Positions 28,101 to 37,500 of a stretch of DNA of 64,000 nucleotides are shown in pieces (the stretch's first letter is position 1; the number at the start of each line of letters is the position of its first letter). The position numbers were made by a program, and so were the translations under genes. Below the pieces are notes generated by a model. The model was not told the origin of the DNA. It saw only the letters and a program-made list of their open reading frames with translations, and searched no databases. Source of the DNA: Acidobacteriota bacterium (GTDB taxonomy: Bacteria > Acidobacteriota > Terriglobia > Bryobacterales > Bryobacteraceae). The stretch lies in contig JACQZR010000003.1 in assembly GCA_016213775.1 (NCBI GenBank), positions 45,894-109,893 of the forward strand, in the 5' to 3' direction.

Positions 28101-28362
28101 TTATGGCAACGGCGCTCCCAACCTGGTTACCGGCCCAGGGCTGACAAATTTCGATTTCGGACTGTTCAAGTTCTTCCAGGTGGCGGAGAAAGCGCGGCTC
28201 CAACTGCGGATGACGGCAACGAATTTCTTCAACCACACCAACTTCGGCGCTCCCAACCGGAACATCAGTGCTATCAACGTGGGCAGGATTACAGGCACAA
28301 ATTCGGCGGGCTTTGGAGGAGGAGCGCGAACCATCCGCCTCGCTGCCCGCTTCGACTTTTAG
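25126..28362 (+). CDS. Oar-type TonB-dependent outer-membrane receptor
   Basis: A 1078-aa protein with a signal peptide (KIGTRTLSVISAVALCLIW...ADAQ), carboxypeptidase-regulatory-like domain (ILGSIVGAVTDSTGAVLPQAEVTL), plug (LNLPANTRSTMAFRYVT; NPSAEYGDVATVYIASRSGT) and a long barrel ending AARFDF. The start follows AGAAGGAAG. It heads a run with the transglutaminase-like gene (29 nt gap) and the esterase gene (stop/start region overlapping), and is divergent from the PD40 regulator. Substrate unknown; the esterase neighbour suggests plant or microbial polysaccharide fragments (inference). Confidence 0.85.
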   Translation: MKIGTRTLSVISAVALCLIWLVVADAQTILGSIVGAVTDSTGAVLPQAEVTLTEIQTGVQRKGATNAEGIYVFANIKGGVYRVEVANGGFRTLVSGPITLTTQQTARFDAVLQVGEVTQRMEVAATAATINTENAQLGDVLARQDILNLPANTRSTMAFRYVTSSNYDGGHIGGQRSEFGHYTIDGVSGMATAWSAWVGPVMEMSLEGVQEIKFVTGNPSAEYGDVATVYIASRSGTNDLHGSAFYDHSNNAFNARNFFAAAKPKGPILHEFGGSIGGPVYLPKLYNGKNRSFFFFAYERQKRPGQFSATATVPTALMRTGNFSQVLATRVVRDPTNGQPFSGNILPLNRISAVSQKIQAPDLLPMPNFGAAESITNNFTALYPQNRMGEKYTFRGDHTLRQSDTISARVNLSHADESGWDGPLGVFYHDQFRNTRNALISETHLFSPTLVNEIRLGYTRDFSDLKGRHEGSDLINNWGIQGVNLATKGGLTGVPRINFVNFQGYSEFGTYFWAQETIDLMNNVTWIKGKHTLKTGVNIRRARVNISENAADFGSYSFDGFASGFDYSDFLLGLPRSTSRYERAQPRANRFTTLIGYVQDDWRVNGKLTLNFGLRYEFVTAPIDKHDMRFTFDTRNGNLVVPNETVLRTLVSPLFPKTIPIVTAAAAGFPERSLIESDGNNWGPRAGFAYRPLAANRLVIRGGFGSYYTPLTGPLMDRFAGGPFVSSESFLNSITNGVALLSFPRPFTNVGTVPTQSVGAIGRKPLVPYTHQWNLTLEREFRGNLVGRVIYRGHRTLQILNAGDLNKPFPSADAAQRNYFTYPNFFSVDYATNGGIQKGHLLETAVERKFARDLTFQAGWTWAKVLTDVHGGDVMGRSESPNDRRREMGDVGGVVRHRFSAAGQYEIPFGTGKRYGGSLPRFVRQSLGNWQLSSIFVKQTGTFGSVTFTGQDPSNTRTVGGRADWLSDWQVEDPTILRWFNPSAFAIPANGRYGNGAPNLVTGPGLTNFDFGLFKFFQVAEKARLQLRMTATNFFNHTNFGAPNRNISAINVGRITGTNSAGFGGGARTIRLAARFDF

Positions 28363-28391
28363 AGCCCCGCTGAAACGTGGAGAGGATGAAA

Positions 28392-30122
28392 ATGCAACGT
28401 CTTTGGACGGCAGCTATCGCCCTGGCATTGCCGGCCCTTGCCGCTGAGAAAGAGAAGCAATTCTCTATCGTCGTAGATCGCCCGCATATGGAGTATTCGG
28501 TGCCGGTGGAGGGCACGGCGAATCCGGAGAATGTCGAGATCACGATCGAGAACATCGGCAACACACCCCTGGTGAATCCGCGAATGACAGTGAACGGTCT
28601 GTACGACTGGTTTGACACCGGGGCGTTAGCGGCCGAGATCACACGCGAGTGCCGCACCGATGAGGAGAAAGCACTCGCCATCTGGTCATGGATCCGCTAC
28701 CGGACGCATCAGAAGAGCGTTAGCGATCGCGCTGCCCTCCATCCGGTGCGGGGTCTCAACGGATACGGATTCGGCATTTGCGGACATACCGCCGCGTGGG
28801 TGAAGCGACTTGCCACCGCGGCCGGTCTCCAGGCACGCGTCCAGGAGCTCTGGGGTCACACGGTGGCCGAGATCTACTACGACGATGCATGGCATCTGCT
28901 CGACGCCAATGCCAAGGCGTTCTACCTGAATCGTGACAACAGGACGATCGCGAGCCTGGCCCAGGTGGAACGCGACCGCGGGTTGATCGAAAGGAGCATT
29001 CATCCGCGCGAACTCGAACCGTGGGTGATCGGCCCTGACGCGCCGGGGCGCAACGAGCAGTTCGTGGGCTACCTGGTGTCGTCGAAAGACAACTACGAAG
29101 AGCACAGCTACGACGACGAAATATCCAAACCGTACACCATGGCGATGACTCTGCGGCCGGGCGAAAAGCTGGCGCGATGGTGGACGCCGCGCCAGGGCAA
29201 GTCCGGCCAGCTCACTTGGGAGCCCGATCTGGCAAAGGTCGATATCCGGCCCTATCTGTCGATTCCGCACTGGGGCAATATCGTCACCGCGAAGGATGGC
29301 CAGACGGCGGCGATTCGCGTAGCGGAACTCCAGGACAGCATGTACACGAGGCCGTCTGTTTTCTCCATCGCCATCCAGAGCCCGTATCCGATCGAAGGCG
29401 GCCGCTTTTCGGGCAAAGTGGTCAAAGAGGGCCGTTCCAACCTCGATCTCGTTTCCATCTTCTTCGGGCCTCCCGGCTGGCGGCGCGGCGACCTGTATGA
29501 GTCACACGGCCAGCAGATGCAGGAAGAAGTTGACCTTTCCCTGGACTCGCCAATACAACGTTCCGGCAACCGCTACGGGTATACTCTCGGCTTCGCCCTC
29601 CGCGGCAACGCAGAGTCAACGCCTCCGTCTCAGACCGGAATTCGCGCATTTCGATCGGTGACAGACCTCCAGGTGTCGCCGCATAGCCTGCCGGCTTTGT
29701 CTCTCGGCGGGAACACCGTCCGTTTCTGGCATCAGTCACAGCAACCCGCCAAAGTGAGAATCACACACCGCTGGAGAGAAGTGCGGGACCGCATCCCACC
29801 CGGTCCGGTCACCGCTGTGATTGGTCCTTTGCAAGGCACCGAGGTGAGCACGCTAACGCCGTTGTTGCAGTGGAAGAAACCGGATGTGGGCGAGGCGGGC
29901 GATTACCAGGTGATGGTAAGCCTCCGGCCGGACTGCCGCTGGCCGCTCGCCACGACACTGCAACAGAACGTCGGATCTTCGCTAGCGGAATGGACGGTGC
30001 CGGCCAGCTTCCTCAACCGGGCAACCACCTATTATTGGAAGGTGCGGGCGCGCAGCAACAGCGGCGACGTTGGACCGTGGAGTCCAGTGTTCCGCTTTCG
30101 GACAGCGGCGATGCTCCCGTAG
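28392..30122 (+). CDS. Exported transglutaminase-like protein with C-terminal Fn3-like domain
   Basis: A 576-aa protein with a signal peptide ending ALPALAA. The transglutaminase-core triad is visible: Cys in GFGICGHTAAWVKRL (about residue 130), His in LWGHTVAEIYYDDAWHLLDANAKAF (about 156) and Asp in LLDAN (about 171). The C-terminal about 100 residues (GPLQGTEVSTLTPLLQWKKP ... TTYYWKVRARSNSGDVGPWS) resemble a fibronectin-III-like module. Such domains act as proteases, deamidases or cross-linkers; which one is not decidable. GGAGAGG at 28379-28385 favours the ATG at 28392 over the one at 28386. It lies between a TonB receptor and an esterase, likely one transcript. Confidence 0.75.
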   Translation: MQRLWTAAIALALPALAAEKEKQFSIVVDRPHMEYSVPVEGTANPENVEITIENIGNTPLVNPRMTVNGLYDWFDTGALAAEITRECRTDEEKALAIWSWIRYRTHQKSVSDRAALHPVRGLNGYGFGICGHTAAWVKRLATAAGLQARVQELWGHTVAEIYYDDAWHLLDANAKAFYLNRDNRTIASLAQVERDRGLIERSIHPRELEPWVIGPDAPGRNEQFVGYLVSSKDNYEEHSYDDEISKPYTMAMTLRPGEKLARWWTPRQGKSGQLTWEPDLAKVDIRPYLSIPHWGNIVTAKDGQTAAIRVAELQDSMYTRPSVFSIAIQSPYPIEGGRFSGKVVKEGRSNLDLVSIFFGPPGWRRGDLYESHGQQMQEEVDLSLDSPIQRSGNRYGYTLGFALRGNAESTPPSQTGIRAFRSVTDLQVSPHSLPALSLGGNTVRFWHQSQQPAKVRITHRWREVRDRIPPGPVTAVIGPLQGTEVSTLTPLLQWKKPDVGEAGDYQVMVSLRPDCRWPLATTLQQNVGSSLAEWTVPASFLNRATTYYWKVRARSNSGDVGPWSPVFRFRTAAMLP

Positions 30123-30135
30123 GAGGCTGCCACGA

Positions 30136-32316
30136 ATGGGACTCAGGATGGTCGCGTTGCTTTGCCTCGCCATTGCGGCGCACGCGCAGCAAAGTTCTCC
30201 GGATGAGAACTGGGTAGTTGTGCCCGCGCCACGCCTCCTGGACTATGCGAACACCGTGCCCAACTCGCCTTCATTGGTGAAGTCCCTCGGCGATGCCGCC
30301 GAATACCTGTTGCGGTGGCGCGTCCCGGCGGACGCCGAAGCCTGGAAGAAGCGGCGGCCTGAGGTCGAGCGGTCCCTTCGCAAGGCGATTGGACTGGAAA
30401 AATTACCGGCTCGCACCCCGCTGAACGCGCGGGTGGTGGGCCGTCAGGACTTCGTCGATTACACGGTGGAGAACGTCATTTTCGAAAGCCGGCCGGGCTT
30501 CCCGGTGTCCGCGAATCTTTATCGGCCGAAGGCTCCCGCAAAAGGAAAACGAGCGGCCGTTCTCAGCCCGATAGGACATTATCTCGGGGCCGGTAAGACC
30601 GCCCGTGATGTGCAATCGAGAGCGATCGGTTTGGCGCGCATGGGATTCGTTGTGCTGACATACGACGCCATCGGACAAGGGGAGCGCATGTTCCCGGGCA
30701 ACATTCATCACGAAGCAGGCTATGCGCTGTTGCCTCTGGGAGAGACCATTGCAGGGTGGATGGTATGGGACAGCATGCGCGCCATTGACTATCTGGTGAG
30801 CCTTCCCGATGTCGATGGCGAGAGGATTGGCGTGACAGGCAACTCCGGAGGCGGGCTCAACACGCTCTTCACCGCCGCTCTCGATCAGCGGGTCCGCGCT
30901 GCCGTTATTGCAGGCTACACATTCGAATTCAACAACTGGCTGAAGTATGGAGGAACGCACTGCGCCTGCACCCACCTGCCCGGGATCTTTCGGGCCGGCG
31001 AGTGGTTCGAGATCGCCAGCCTGATCGCTCCGCGGGCGCTGCTGATGATGCAGGGCCAGAACGACGGCCTCTTTCCCATCAGCGGTGCGCGCCGCGCCGG
31101 GCATAGCGTCGAAGCGGTGTACGCACTCACCGGTGAGAGAGATCGGGTCCGTTTCCTGGAACTGCCAGGCCAGCCGCATGCCTACTCGCGCCCTTTCCGC
31201 GAACCCATGTACGGATGGATGGCGCGGCATCTGCTCGGTCAGGCGAGCGGTGAGGCCATCCCCGAGGCGGATACCTATCCCTTGCCGGAGAGCGACCCGC
31301 GGCTGCTCTGCGATCCCCAACGCAACATCTTCTCGCGCTCGCCGTCGGTGATCGAGCTGGCCCGGAAGCAGGCTCTGACTGCCATCGGAAGCCTCGACAT
31401 CGACCAGCCGCCAACGGCACAATGGGTGCGGCAGCTCACGGCCCCTCCCGAGGAGCAGCCGCATTATCTCGCGCCGAGACAGTCGCCGGCAACGGGTGGA
31501 ATGCCGCGAAAGGTAACCTTCACCAGCGAAGACGGCCAGTACATTCCAGGGCTGCTGTGGCTGCCCGGCATGCCTGCCGTTCCGCCAAAGACCGTTATCG
31601 TGGCGGATGATCGCGGCAAGAAGGCGGTGGCGCAGTCGGGGATGGTTCAGGCGCTACTGGATGCCGGGCTGGCTGTATTTGCGGTCGACCTGCGGGGCAG
31701 GGGTGAGACCCTCGGATGGGTGACACCGAACTACAACACCAGCTTCCGTTTGACGGCGAATCAGGTGATGTTTGGCCGCCCGCTGGCCGGCAGGCGGGCC
31801 TACGATCTGATCCGCGCCATCGACTACCTTGCCGCGAGAGAATGGGATGCCGGTCAAATCGTAGCCGTCGGGGTGGGTAACGATGTGCCCGCCGTCCTGT
31901 TGGCCGCAGCGGTGGATGCCCGCATCCGTGGAGTGGCCATTGGCGGCTACTTCCACAGCTTCGTTTCTCAGATGAGGCCACGTCACGCCGCGCCCTCGAC
32001 TCTGCCAGCTCGCTGGAACGATCCGCAGATTAGTGGAGGTGTCGACGCAGGCGGCTACAGCGTCGATTTCAGTGCCGTGATCCCTTACTCGCTGCAGACG
32101 GCCGACATTCCGGACATCCTTGCGCACATTGCACCGCGCCGCGTCCTCTACTGCCAGACTCTGGACACCAAGGCGCCTGATGCGGATGCCGTCGTCTCCC
32201 GATTCCGCCGCGTGACCGCAAAGCCAGGGGAGGGCTGGATTCGATACGAACCCGGCCGGATGCTCGACGGCGAGCTGCTTCGCGACTGGATACGCAGCGT
32301 GAACCGAACAGAGTAG
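30136..32316 (+). CDS. Exported two-domain alpha/beta-hydrolase, acetylxylan-esterase-like
   Basis: A 726-aa secreted protein (signal MVALLCLAIAAHAQ) with two alpha/beta-hydrolase domains. The first has a complete triad: nucleophile Ser in GVTGNSGGGLN (about residue 237), Asp in MQGQNDGLFP (about 310) and His in GQPHAYSRP (about 348), with an acetylxylan-esterase-like cap (YDAIGQGERMFPGN). The second (from about 470) keeps the fold outline (TVIVADDRGKK, VDLRGRGET) but where the nucleophile elbow should be it reads VGVGNDVPAV, so it appears inactive. AGGAGG at 30121-30126 overlaps the upstream stop. Probable role: deacetylation of carbohydrate in the periplasm, inferred from family and context. 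Confidence 0.75.
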   Translation: MGLRMVALLCLAIAAHAQQSSPDENWVVVPAPRLLDYANTVPNSPSLVKSLGDAAEYLLRWRVPADAEAWKKRRPEVERSLRKAIGLEKLPARTPLNARVVGRQDFVDYTVENVIFESRPGFPVSANLYRPKAPAKGKRAAVLSPIGHYLGAGKTARDVQSRAIGLARMGFVVLTYDAIGQGERMFPGNIHHEAGYALLPLGETIAGWMVWDSMRAIDYLVSLPDVDGERIGVTGNSGGGLNTLFTAALDQRVRAAVIAGYTFEFNNWLKYGGTHCACTHLPGIFRAGEWFEIASLIAPRALLMMQGQNDGLFPISGARRAGHSVEAVYALTGERDRVRFLELPGQPHAYSRPFREPMYGWMARHLLGQASGEAIPEADTYPLPESDPRLLCDPQRNIFSRSPSVIELARKQALTAIGSLDIDQPPTAQWVRQLTAPPEEQPHYLAPRQSPATGGMPRKVTFTSEDGQYIPGLLWLPGMPAVPPKTVIVADDRGKKAVAQSGMVQALLDAGLAVFAVDLRGRGETLGWVTPNYNTSFRLTANQVMFGRPLAGRRAYDLIRAIDYLAAREWDAGQIVAVGVGNDVPAVLLAAAVDARIRGVAIGGYFHSFVSQMRPRHAAPSTLPARWNDPQISGGVDAGGYSVDFSAVIPYSLQTADIPDILAHIAPRRVLYCQTLDTKAPDADAVVSRFRRVTAKPGEGWIRYEPGRMLDGELLRDWIRSVNRTE

Positions 32317-32338
32317 TGCTGCGTCGTCTTGCGCTTTG

Positions 32339-32389
32339 CGTGTGGGGCGGCCAATCCTGGCCGCGGCTGGCCTTTCCAGGCCAGCCTTG
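32339..32389. repeat. 51-bp interspersed double-hairpin element, copy 1
   Basis: Identical to 44565-44615 over 51 bp in the same orientation. It contains two inverted repeats: GGCCA-atcc-TGGCC and GGCTGGCCT-ttcc-AGGCCAGCC. It lies between convergent genes. It looks like a REP/BIME-type dispersed element. Confidence 0.75.
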
Positions 32390-32427
32390 CGTCAGCACTC
32401 ATGCCGACGCCACTTCTCGTGGCCCCT

Positions 32428-33531
32428 CTAAGCCTTCCGCTCCAAAAGATACACACACTTCTCCAGCCGGCTCTTGCCGCCGTCGTTCACCGCAAAGGTG
32501 GATGGCCGCAACTGCCCGCTGCGAATCCGCCCGTTCCACAACGACGCCCCCGCATATTCGCCATCCTTGCGCAGCGCATAGAAATTGATGTCAAACTTCG
32601 ACAGTCGCGCGTTGTCGTTGTCGTAGTTGCGTGCGACGCGTTTCAGCACATCCAGACAAGCGTCCTTCGGCGACATCCCATGGCGCATGTTCTCCACAAT
32701 GCTATGCGCCCCGGCGACGCGAATGTTCTCCTCGCCGCGCCCAGTCGACCCCGCACCTCCGACATCCGGGTCCACATACAGCCCCGCCCCGATGATCGGC
32801 GAGTCGCCCACGCGTCCCGGAATCTTCCACGCCAGTCCGCTCGTAGTAGTAGTGCCCGACATCTCTCCCTTCAGGTTCAGCGCCAGACAGTTGATCGTTC
32901 CGGTGGGCGGATGAACGGCGCGGTCCCAGGCATAGGCCAGCAGCTCTTCGCTGACGCCGGGAAACATCCGCTGCAGCTCGGCCGACGGCTTCTTCGCCGG
33001 TGCATCCAACCCGTCCGTCCAGTTGTTGTGGCCGCCGGCATCCCGAAGGCTGCGCTTCCACACCATCCACGCAAGCCGCGACTTCTCCGTCAGCAGATTC
33101 TCCTCGCGAAACCCATACGCCTTGGCGAATCGTAAAGCGCCCTCGCCCACAATCATGATGTGATCGGTCTGTTCCATCACCAGCCGGGCGATCTTCGACG
33201 GCGTCTTGATTCCCCGAATGCTCGCCACTGAGCCGGCACGCCGCGTCGGCCCGTGCATCACACAGGCATCGAGCTCCACGACGCCCTCTTCGTTCGGCAA
33301 CCCGCCATAGCCCACCGAATCATCGTCGGGGTCTTCCTCATTGATGTTCACGCCGGCGATGACGGCATCCAGCGTATCGCCGCCACCTTTGACAACCTCC
33401 ATCGCCTTGGCACAGGCACGCAGCCCGTTGGCGGAGGAAATCACGATCTGCTTCCCACCGGCCCCGCTCGCCTGCTGGGCCGCGGCCGCAACCGCCGTCC
33501 CCGCCATCCAACGTCTTCGGCTGATTGTCAC
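32428..33531 (-). CDS. Tat-exported N4-(beta-N-acetylglucosaminyl)-L-asparaginase-like Ntn hydrolase
   Basis: A 367-aa protein with a Tat-like signal (SRRRWMAGTAVAAAAQQASG). It belongs to the aspartylglucosaminidase/isoaspartyl peptidase family: the autocleavage site TGTINCLALN puts the catalytic Thr at about residue 212, and GLAWKIPGRVGDSPIIGAGL and GAGSTGRGEENIRVAG are the substrate-binding blocks. It would cleave the GlcNAc-Asn bond of glycoasparagine or isoaspartyl links outside the cytoplasm. The start is GTG at 33531, preceded by GGGAGG. The substrate class is inferred from the family, not shown. Confidence 0.85.
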   Translation of the reverse strand: MTISRRRWMAGTAVAAAAQQASGAGGKQIVISSANGLRACAKAMEVVKGGGDTLDAVIAGVNINEEDPDDDSVGYGGLPNEEGVVELDACVMHGPTRRAGSVASIRGIKTPSKIARLVMEQTDHIMIVGEGALRFAKAYGFREENLLTEKSRLAWMVWKRSLRDAGGHNNWTDGLDAPAKKPSAELQRMFPGVSEELLAYAWDRAVHPPTGTINCLALNLKGEMSGTTTTSGLAWKIPGRVGDSPIIGAGLYVDPDVGGAGSTGRGEENIRVAGAHSIVENMRHGMSPKDACLDVLKRVARNYDNDNARLSKFDINFYALRKDGEYAGASLWNGRIRSGQLRPSTFAVNDGGKSRLEKCVYLLERKA

Positions 33532-33577
33532 TCTTTCACCCTCCCTTTTTCCTCCGGAGCGGTTAAACTAATAGGGC

Positions 33578-33994
33578 ATGCTCCGCTGGGTCTCGACGCT
33601 GTTGATTGCCGCGTTTGTGGTTGCCACAGTCATAGCGCTCGCCCCATTGTGCGTCGCCATGCAGAAGAAAGGCAAGCCGCCGGAGGTTGTGATTCTGGAG
33701 ATCATCTGCCGCCGCAGCGGGGTCGATGTCGTCGTGGATGGCCGCCTCAAAATCGGCCCGGAACGCCCCGTCAAAAAGCTCCAACTGCTGATCGATTTCC
33801 TTGGCGCCGACCACCAGCTCCTCCAAACCAAGCGCGGCGAGGTGAACGACGATGTGCTACAAAAAGGCGAAGAAGCCGAATTCCACATGCGTGTCACCGA
33901 CCCCATTCGTGCTGTTGAATATTCCATCCGTGCTGAGGAAGGCGACGGCCGCGAACTCCGTGTAGACAGGACCGGCCGCTATCCCATTGAGTAG
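33578..33994 (+). CDS. Small anchored or secreted protein, FxLYD-like
   Basis: A 138-aa protein with an N-terminal hydrophobic anchor or signal (LRWVSTLLIAAFVVATVIALAPL). The rest is beta-rich: VVVDGRLKIGPERPVKKLQLLIDFLGAD...LLQTKRGEV...LQKGEEAEFHMRV resembles the FxLYD pattern (relation of a residual term to a later modified form in extracellular proteins). Function unknown. It is divergent from the Ntn hydrolase gene with 46 bp between starts, so the promoters must overlap. Confidence 0.6.
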   Translation: MLRWVSTLLIAAFVVATVIALAPLCVAMQKKGKPPEVVILEIICRRSGVDVVVDGRLKIGPERPVKKLQLLIDFLGADHQLLQTKRGEVNDDVLQKGEEAEFHMRVTDPIRAVEYSIRAEEGDGRELRVDRTGRYPIE

Positions 33995-34133
33995 AGGCCT
34001 CTGCCGTTCTACCCCTCGAAAAGTCCGCTCTACCGATTTCCCTGATTTGTTTACAAACATTAAGCCACGTTTCTTCGTCTGAACCGTATTAAGAGAAAGC
34101 GCAGATGATGCGTGCCGAGGAACCACGAATCCA

Positions 34134-34508
34134 ATGATCTTACACGATACACTCAGCGTTGACCGGAGTTACAAGGACCAGCACTTGGGCTTCGACTTCA
34201 CCAGCACATCGGCTTACGTCGATTTGCGGGAAGTGATGCTCACTCGTAAGGAACACGAATTGCTGGCCTTGTTGGTAGACCATCTAGGGGACATCGTGCC
34301 CCGGGAAGTGCTGCTGGAGCGCATTTGGGGCTACAGCAAGGACATTCGAACGCGGACACTGGATGTTCACATCCGGCGCCTGCGCAAGAAGCTGTTCCCC
34401 TACGGCGATACCTATATCGAAACTATTTTTGGTGTTGGGTATCGCTTTCAACGTTACAAGGAGCCACGCAGCTACTCCAACTTCATGCCGGAATTGATAG
34501 CCGTTTAG
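34134..34508 (+). CDS. Stand-alone OmpR/PhoB-type winged-helix protein
   Basis: A 124-aa protein consisting almost only of a response-regulator output domain: LTRKEHELLALLVDHLGDIVPREVLLERIWG, then TRTLDVHIRRLRKKLFPYG (recognition helix) and IETIFGVGYRFQRY (wing). No receiver domain precedes it and no histidine kinase is adjacent. It may be a constitutive or ligand-independent DNA-binding protein. The first 30 residues (ILHDTLSVDRSYKDQHLGFDF) form the N-terminal beta-sheet of the fold rather than a sensor. Confidence 0.8.
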   Translation: MILHDTLSVDRSYKDQHLGFDFTSTSAYVDLREVMLTRKEHELLALLVDHLGDIVPREVLLERIWGYSKDIRTRTLDVHIRRLRKKLFPYGDTYIETIFGVGYRFQRYKEPRSYSNFMPELIAV

Positions 34509-34521
34509 TTCCCCGTGCGGC

Positions 34522-34552
34522 CGCGTGCCTAGGATTTTCCCTAGGCCACGCG
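34522..34552. terminator. Hairpin between convergent genes
   Basis: CCTAGG at 34528-34533 pairs with CCTAGG at 34540-34545, and the outer GCGTG/CACGC arms extend the stem with one bulge. It lies in the 73-bp gap between two convergent genes. There is no clear T-tract, so it is only a candidate bidirectional terminator. Confidence 0.4.
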
Positions 34553-34581
34553 CCGTGCGGGTCTCTCCCTGATTCTCTCCC

Positions 34582-37500
34582 CTAGCGTCCGAAGTAGCCG
34601 CTCACCTCCACTACGATATCCGTGTGTGTGAACGCGTATACATCGATCGCGCCGTTCGTTCCCGCAGGGATGATCGCCGAGTTGCTCACAATCTGTCCCT
34701 GGAACGCGTTCAATATCGATGCGTTCGGTCGCGCCTGCCCCGTCGGATACACCGTGATGAACGGCATCGGATTCCCACTCGGCAGCGCAGTCACGTTCAC
34801 TGCATACCCTTTCGCCGAGGCCGGAATCCCCGAACAACCTGTCGCCGCCGGAATGTTCATGGTGCGTGCCGTATTGTCCGGATACGTCCCGCCGCTCACC
34901 GTGGAATCACTCGCGCGGCACTGCGTCACAGGGTAGTAGAACAAGCCGCTCCCGTTGTCCGGCGCGTAGTAGCCGTTGATATCGATGAGGAAGTCCGTCG
35001 CGTCGAACGCGAATACGTTGATCGTCCCGTCCGCGCTCGCCGGAATGATCACACTGTTGGCCAGCACCCGTCCGGCGAACGAGTTGATGCTCGACACGTT
35101 CGGCTGCGACGATCCGTCCGGCCACGCCGTCAGATACGCCAGTGATGCCGGGGGCACCGCCGTCAGCGTCACCGAATACGCCGCCGCTTGCGGAATGTTG
35201 CAGTACTGCGTAGCGGCCGGGAAGCGGAACTTGCGCGTCTCCCGCGCCGTCATCGACGGAGGTCCGAACGGCCCGGCCGGAGAACGGTACAGTGCCCGCG
35301 TATCAATCACGCGGCACGGAGTCAGCGGGTAGTACACCAACCCCGTCACTGCTGGGCTGTCGGTGTAGTAGCCGCTAATGTCGATCAGGAAATCCGCCTT
35401 GTCGGATGTGTAAACGCTGATGCCGCCATTCGCCCCCGCTTTCACGATGGCCGAGTTGGCTACGATCTGACCGTCCGGCGAACGGATGGTCCACGTATTC
35501 GGACGCGCCTCGCCCGCGGGCCACACCGTCACAAAGTCCACACCACCGCCGTTGGGAATCACCGTGACGTTCACCACGTAGGCCTTCGCATGCGATGGAA
35601 TACTGCACACATTCGACGCCGGCAGATTCAACGTTCGCGTCTCGGCGGCATTCAGTGTCGGCGGCCCAAAAGCACCCGTGCGTCCTTCAAAGTTGTACAA
35701 CGCGCGCGTCTCCATGATGCGGCACGGCGGCAGCGGAACAAAGCGTAGCGGTGTTGCCACAAAGTAGGCGCGATACGTCGTAGCAGCAGGCGTGCTGTAG
35801 AGGTTATTGCCAAAGGAGCTCATCTGCACGTACAGAGTGCGGCCGTCCGTCGGCAGTCCGTTCACCGTCAGCGAAGTCCCCGTCGTTTCCTGCGAGAACA
35901 GATCGCTCGCTCCGGGCGTGCTCCCGATCTCCAGCTTGTATTTGCTCGCACCACTCACCGCATTCCACGTGAACGTCACAGCCCCGGCCCCAAACGTCGT
36001 CCCCGATGCCGGCGACGAGATCGCCGGACTCGCCGGCGCGCCCGATCCGCTCACGTTCAGAAATACGCCCACGAAACTCTGGGCGAAATTGGGCGCGTGC
36101 GCCACCGCGATGTCCATCTTCGTGTCCGAGTTGAAATCCGCGGACACCACCGCATACGGCGAATCACCCGCGGCAAAGTGCACCTCGGGTTGGAACGTCC
36201 CGTCTCCATTACCCACCAGAAACGTCATATCCGTGTTGCCGCAGCAATGGGCCACAATCAGATCCTGCTTGCCGTCTTTATTGAAGTCCGCCATCGTCAT
36301 ACTTGCCGCACCGAAGGACGTCGCCGCATTGGCCGCGGCCCCGAACGTTCCGCTTCCTGTCCCCAGCAGCACGCCGATCTGGTTGGTCGACGACGTTGCC
36401 CCTGTCTTCGACGCCACCAGCAGGTCCACTTTCCCATCCCCATTCACATCGCCCGTCAACAGGGCCGACGGATTGAATCCCGAAGCGTAGCTCGTGGCGC
36501 CTTGAAACGTCCCGTTCCCGTTGCCCAGAAATACCGACGTGCCGCCCGGATCGGAGGCGGAATTGGCAGTGCCGCCGTTGATCGACACCACATCCCGCTT
36601 GCCGTCGCCATTGAAATCCGCAATCGCCACACGGAACGGTTTTGACCCGGCGGTCAGGTTCGTGGACGCGCCGAAGCCGCCGCCTCCGTTGTTGATCAGG
36701 ATCACCACGCTGCCCTGGTCCTGCGCGCCGGAGCCTCCGTTGGCCACCGCCAGATCCGCCTTGTTGTCGCCGTTCAGATCGCCCGCGGCCACCCACTGCG
36801 GATTCGCCCCCGCCGCGAAGGTGGTCGGGCCCTGGAAAGTGCCGTTGCCATTGCCAAAGGCCACATACACGCCGCTGGCATCCGTCACCACGATGTCTGC
36901 CTTGCCATCGCCATTGAAGTCGGCTGAAGCGATGGATGTGAGCCCCGTTGCCGCCGCGATCGTGATCTGCACCGGCGCCTGGAAGCTGTCCCCGTTATTG
37001 CCGAGCATCACGTGGATTGTGTTGGACCCGCGGCTCGCGGTGGCAATGTCGGTTTTGCCGTCGCCGTTGAAATCGGCGTTCACCATCGAAAAGGTGGACA
37101 CCCCCGCACTGAAGGCCGGAGCCCCGTAGAAGGTCCCGTCGCCGCGCCCGAACAGCACCTGGATCTCCTCGACGTAGGCGCCCGTCAATGCCTCCGGATG
37201 CCCGCTCGCACCCACCATGTCCATGTTGCCGTCCCAGTCGAAATCCATCGCCAGCACAGCGTTGAGCTTCCCCCCAAGTACGTATGTGGATTGCGTGGAG
37301 AATGTTCCCGTGCCCGAGCCGAGCAGCAGAACCCCCACTTTCCTGTTGAGATCGGCGAAGATCAGGTCCGCCTTCCCGTCCTTGTTGAAGTCCGCGGAAT
37401 CCACGACCGCCGGCATGAAGTTGGTTGGGACGACCGTGGCCGTCCGGAACGTCCCGTCGCCATTGCCAATGAGAGTGGAGTAGCTGCCCGAAGGATCGGC

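Noticed and set aside
26860..28236. 458-codon open frame antisense to the second receptor gene
   Set aside because: Same reasoning; no motif, no start site, and the sense protein is unmistakable.
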